A stretch of 64,000 nt of DNA from Neolewinella marina (GTDB lineage: Bacteria > Bacteroidota > Bacteroidia > Chitinophagales > Saprospiraceae): NCBI RefSeq assembly GCF_002631205.1, contig NZ_PDLO01000011.1, positions 1 to 64,000 on the forward strand, given 5' to 3'. Below are positions 62,081 to 64,000 of the stretch, in pieces (the stretch's first letter is position 1; each line of letters opens with the position of its first letter). The position numbers were made by a program, and so were the translations under genes. Below the pieces are notes generated by a model. It did not search any database, was not told the origin of the DNA, and saw only the letters and a program-made list of their open reading frames with translations.

Positions 62081-63397
62081 GTGACTGCCGCACAAACTCA
62101 GAACATTTACGCGCTGCTCCGCGATCTCCTGACCTTCCAGCTCTCCGAATCCGACGACGGGAGAGAACGTCGGGGGCTGCTTCGACGGAGTCAAGGCTTC
62201 GAGGGGATCTACCCCCTGCCGGACGCACCCTGGACCGACGAGGCGCGGGTGGCCTGGCTACTGGCGCTGTTGCCCCACGCCAGCCCCGACTTGCTGGATC
62301 GCCTCCTGCGCGAGCAACTGACCGAGGCCGGAGACTTTCCCCGCCTGGGCGGCACGAAGGGGGAGCAGTACCGGGGCATCCTCCCAACGGGGGAAACCGC
62401 CCTCTTCCTGCTGGCTGGCGACCGCGCGGATTGGCGGATGGAAGCCCGCACACTTTTCAGCGGAGATCACTTCCTGGCCGAACGTCGGCTACTGCTCCTG
62501 GCTGATGTCCCGCCGGGAGAACCGCGATTGTGCGGGAAGCTGCTGCCGGAGCCGGATGCGGTGGAAAAGATCCTGACCGGCCACGAGGCCAAACCTCACT
62601 TCAGCACCCGCTTCCCCGCCGAGCGGCTGACTACGAAAATGGAGTGGGAGGATCTCATCCTTTCGCCGCGTACCCACGACCAACTCGCCGAGGTAATTGC
62701 CTGGGTGGACCACGGCACTACACTACTCCAGGATTGGGGCATGGGGAAACGGATTAAGCCAGGCTACCGCACCCTGTTTCACGGCCCCCCGGGGACGGGC
62801 AAGACGCTCACCGCAAGCCTGCTCGGCAAGCGAACGGGCCAGGACGTCTACCGCGTAGATCTTTCCATGGTAGTCTCCAAATACATCGGCGAAACCGAAA
62901 AGAACCTGTCCGCCCTCTTTGCCAAGGCCGAAAACAAACAGTGGATCCTCTTCTTCGACGAGGCGGATGCCCTCTTCGGGAAGCGCACGGCCACTAAAGA
63001 CGCCCATGACCGCCACGCCAACCAGGAGGTCAGCTACCTGCTGCAGCGGGTCGAGGCCTACGACGGCCTGATCATCCTGGCCTCTAACTTCAAGAGCAAC
63101 ATCGACGACGCCTTCATGCGCCGTTTTCAGTCCGTCATTCCCTTCCTGCAACCCTCCGCCGACGAGCGCCGCCGCCTCTGGGCCAACGCCTGGCCGGAGG
63201 GGGACCGCCTGGTACTGGACAAAGCGTGTCGCCCTGAAATTTTGGCGGAAGAGTACGAAATCACGGGGGCCACAATTAATAATGTCGTCCAGAAAGTTTG
63301 CCTGCGGCTCCTGGCTGACGACCGGCGGGAGGTGAACCAGGAGCTGGTCCTCGAAATTCTCCGTCGGGAACTGGGGAAGGAGGGAAAGCTCGTATAG
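62081..63397 (+). CDS. AAA+ ATPase of the injection system (Pvc15-like)
   Basis: A 438-residue AAA+ protein. Walker A GPPGTGKT lies at about 235-242, Walker B ILFFDEADALFGKR at about 289-302. Sensor-1 Asn is in IILASNFKSNIDDAF, with Arg-finger-type residues MRRFQ following. The N-terminal 200 residues are family-specific. In PVC-type loci this ATPase is needed for assembly or for loading cargo into the particle. GTG 62081 is chosen over TTG 62048, which lies inside the preceding gene. It is the last gene of the eCIS block and converges on the Gfo/Idh gene. Confidence 0.94.
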   Translation: MTAAQTQNIYALLRDLLTFQLSESDDGRERRGLLRRSQGFEGIYPLPDAPWTDEARVAWLLALLPHASPDLLDRLLREQLTEAGDFPRLGGTKGEQYRGILPTGETALFLLAGDRADWRMEARTLFSGDHFLAERRLLLLADVPPGEPRLCGKLLPEPDAVEKILTGHEAKPHFSTRFPAERLTTKMEWEDLILSPRTHDQLAEVIAWVDHGTTLLQDWGMGKRIKPGYRTLFHGPPGTGKTLTASLLGKRTGQDVYRVDLSMVVSKYIGETEKNLSALFAKAENKQWILFFDEADALFGKRTATKDAHDRHANQEVSYLLQRVEAYDGLIILASNFKSNIDDAFMRRFQSVIPFLQPSADERRRLWANAWPEGDRLVLDKACRPEILAEEYEITGATINNVVQKVCLRLLADDRREVNQELVLEILRRELGKEGKLV

Positions 63398-63415
63398 GCG
63401 CGCGCCGTGCTATTC

Positions 63416-64000
63416 TTACTTGCGCACCGGCACCGACTCCAATATCTCCAGCTGGGCCACAATGTCATCCAGCGGCACGCCGGGTTGGGCCCCCTGGGTG
63501 ATGACCTGATATACGTTGTCGAACAGGTCGTACCAGCGCCCCGGGAGGGACTGTACCGGACCGCGCACGGTTACTCCGCCGGTGGTCGTATGGAGCAGGC
63601 CGTGTTGTTCGGCGGGCTCTTGGCCAAAGTGGTCGTGGTCAGGCTGAATGCCCGCCTTAAGCTGGTCCTCCTGGATGTCGATGCCGAACTTAACGAAGCT
63701 CCCCTGCCGGCCGTGCAGGCGATAGCGGGGCGTAGGCTCGCGGACGAGCAGGCTGCAGGAAAGGCGCACCCGCAGGGGGCCACCGTAGACCAGTTGCAGG
63801 TCGAATGCGTCCGGGATATCGGAGCCCGTGCGCTGCATCCACTGGTCGCCGATGACGTCTTTGGGTCGACCGAATAGGGCGATGGCCTGATCCAGGATGT
63901 GGGCTCCGAGGTCGTACAGCATGCCCGAGGCCGGGCCGGGCTTTTCCTTCCACGGCTTGGCGTTGGGCTCGGGCTTCCAGCGGTCGAAGCGTGCCTCGTA
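63416..64000 (-). CDS. Gfo/Idh/MocA-family oxidoreductase, C-terminal part (truncated by window edge)
   Basis: The visible 194 residues are the C-terminal substrate domain of an NAD(P)-dependent sugar or inositol dehydrogenase-like protein: PGPASGMLYDLGAHILDQAIALFGRP with its catalytic-type His, then a beta-sheet region (VYGGPLRVRLSCSLLVREPTPRYRLHG) and an end in EILESVPVRK. The NAD-binding N-terminal part lies beyond 64000; the first in-frame residues at the edge are YEARFDRWKPEPNAK. Its 3' end is 18 bp from the ATPase stop. It is not part of the eCIS transcript. Confidence 0.9.
   Translation of the reverse strand, partial: YEARFDRWKPEPNAKPWKEKPGPASGMLYDLGAHILDQAIALFGRPKDVIGDQWMQRTGSDIPDAFDLQLVYGGPLRVRLSCSLLVREPTPRYRLHGRQGSFVKFGIDIQEDQLKAGIQPDHDHFGQEPAEQHGLLHTTTGGVTVRGPVQSLPGRWYDLFDNVYQVITQGAQPGVPLDDIVAQLEILESVPVRK

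Noticed and set aside
26474-63397. Prophage
   Set aside because: Tail-like genes are complete, but there is no terminase, portal, capsid, integrase, lysis or replication gene. The Pvc15-type ATPase, Pvc16, DUF5908 and DUF4157 genes identify an eCIS.
63398-63415. Terminator between the ATPase and Gfo/Idh genes
   Set aside because: Only 18 bp separate the convergent stops. GGCGCGCGCC is self-complementary but short and lacks a T tract.

Overview
The window reads as a chromosomal segment of a GC-rich member of the Bacteroidota, probably Saprospiria (Lewinella-like). The reasons are: a CotH-type secreted protein ending in a type IX secretion sorting domain; TAnnTTTG-type -7 promoter elements with no Shine-Dalgarno sequences; several lipoproteins; and a complete Bacteroidota-style extracellular contractile injection system (eCIS). 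The taxonomic call is an inference from content, not from a marker gene. I saw no rRNA or tRNA gene, insertion sequence or CRISPR array.

Layout. 1-25.6 kb is ordinary chromosome: aminopeptidase P, an ABC exporter, a sulfatase/VOC/CPBP-protease group, a TolB-like lipoprotein broken by an in-frame stop, a Kef-type antiporter, four methyltransferase or transporter genes, a YbjN-like protein, an acyl-CoA dehydrogenase, a CotH protein, a 2-oxoacid dehydrogenase E2, CinA and Era. Gene-free stretches at 1-369, 2146-2262, 4139-4845, 11.7-12.6 kb and 14.2-15.4 kb are mosaics of two dispersed repeat families plus a GATTCTC heptamer array. These mosaics are absent from the right three quarters of the window.

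26.47-63.40 kb is one co-oriented block of about 37 kb encoding an eCIS: a Pvc16-type terminator, one sheath, two tube proteins, DUF5908 (Pvc6), LysM hub adaptor (Pvc7), VgrG-like spike (Pvc8), PAAR tip (Pvc10), gp25 (Pvc9), baseplate J (Pvc11), an S74-type fibre (Pvc13 position), a 2262-residue Pvc12-like wedge carrying many YegP-like repeats, a CIS tape-measure protein (Pvc14) and the AAA+ ATPase (Pvc15). Four further proteins in the block have no function I can name. Between tape measure and ATPase lies a cargo region: a DUF4157 effector with a C-terminal WHH-type HNH nuclease followed by a SUKH immunity protein, an animal-type haem peroxidase, and a second DUF4157 protein whose stop overlaps the start of a lipoprotein gene.

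The most interesting features are these. The nuclease plus SUKH immunity pair suggests an eCIS that delivers antibacterial, or at least self-toxic, cargo, whereas the characterised eCIS mostly target eukaryotic cells. A haem peroxidase sits among the cargo genes. The Pvc12-like protein is greatly expanded by repeats. Finally, a short GC-rich word (GGCACCCGCG plus a C-rich tail) recurs about ten times. Five copies lie 13-60 bp upstream of start codons and all five point in the direction of the gene; I cannot match it to a known element.
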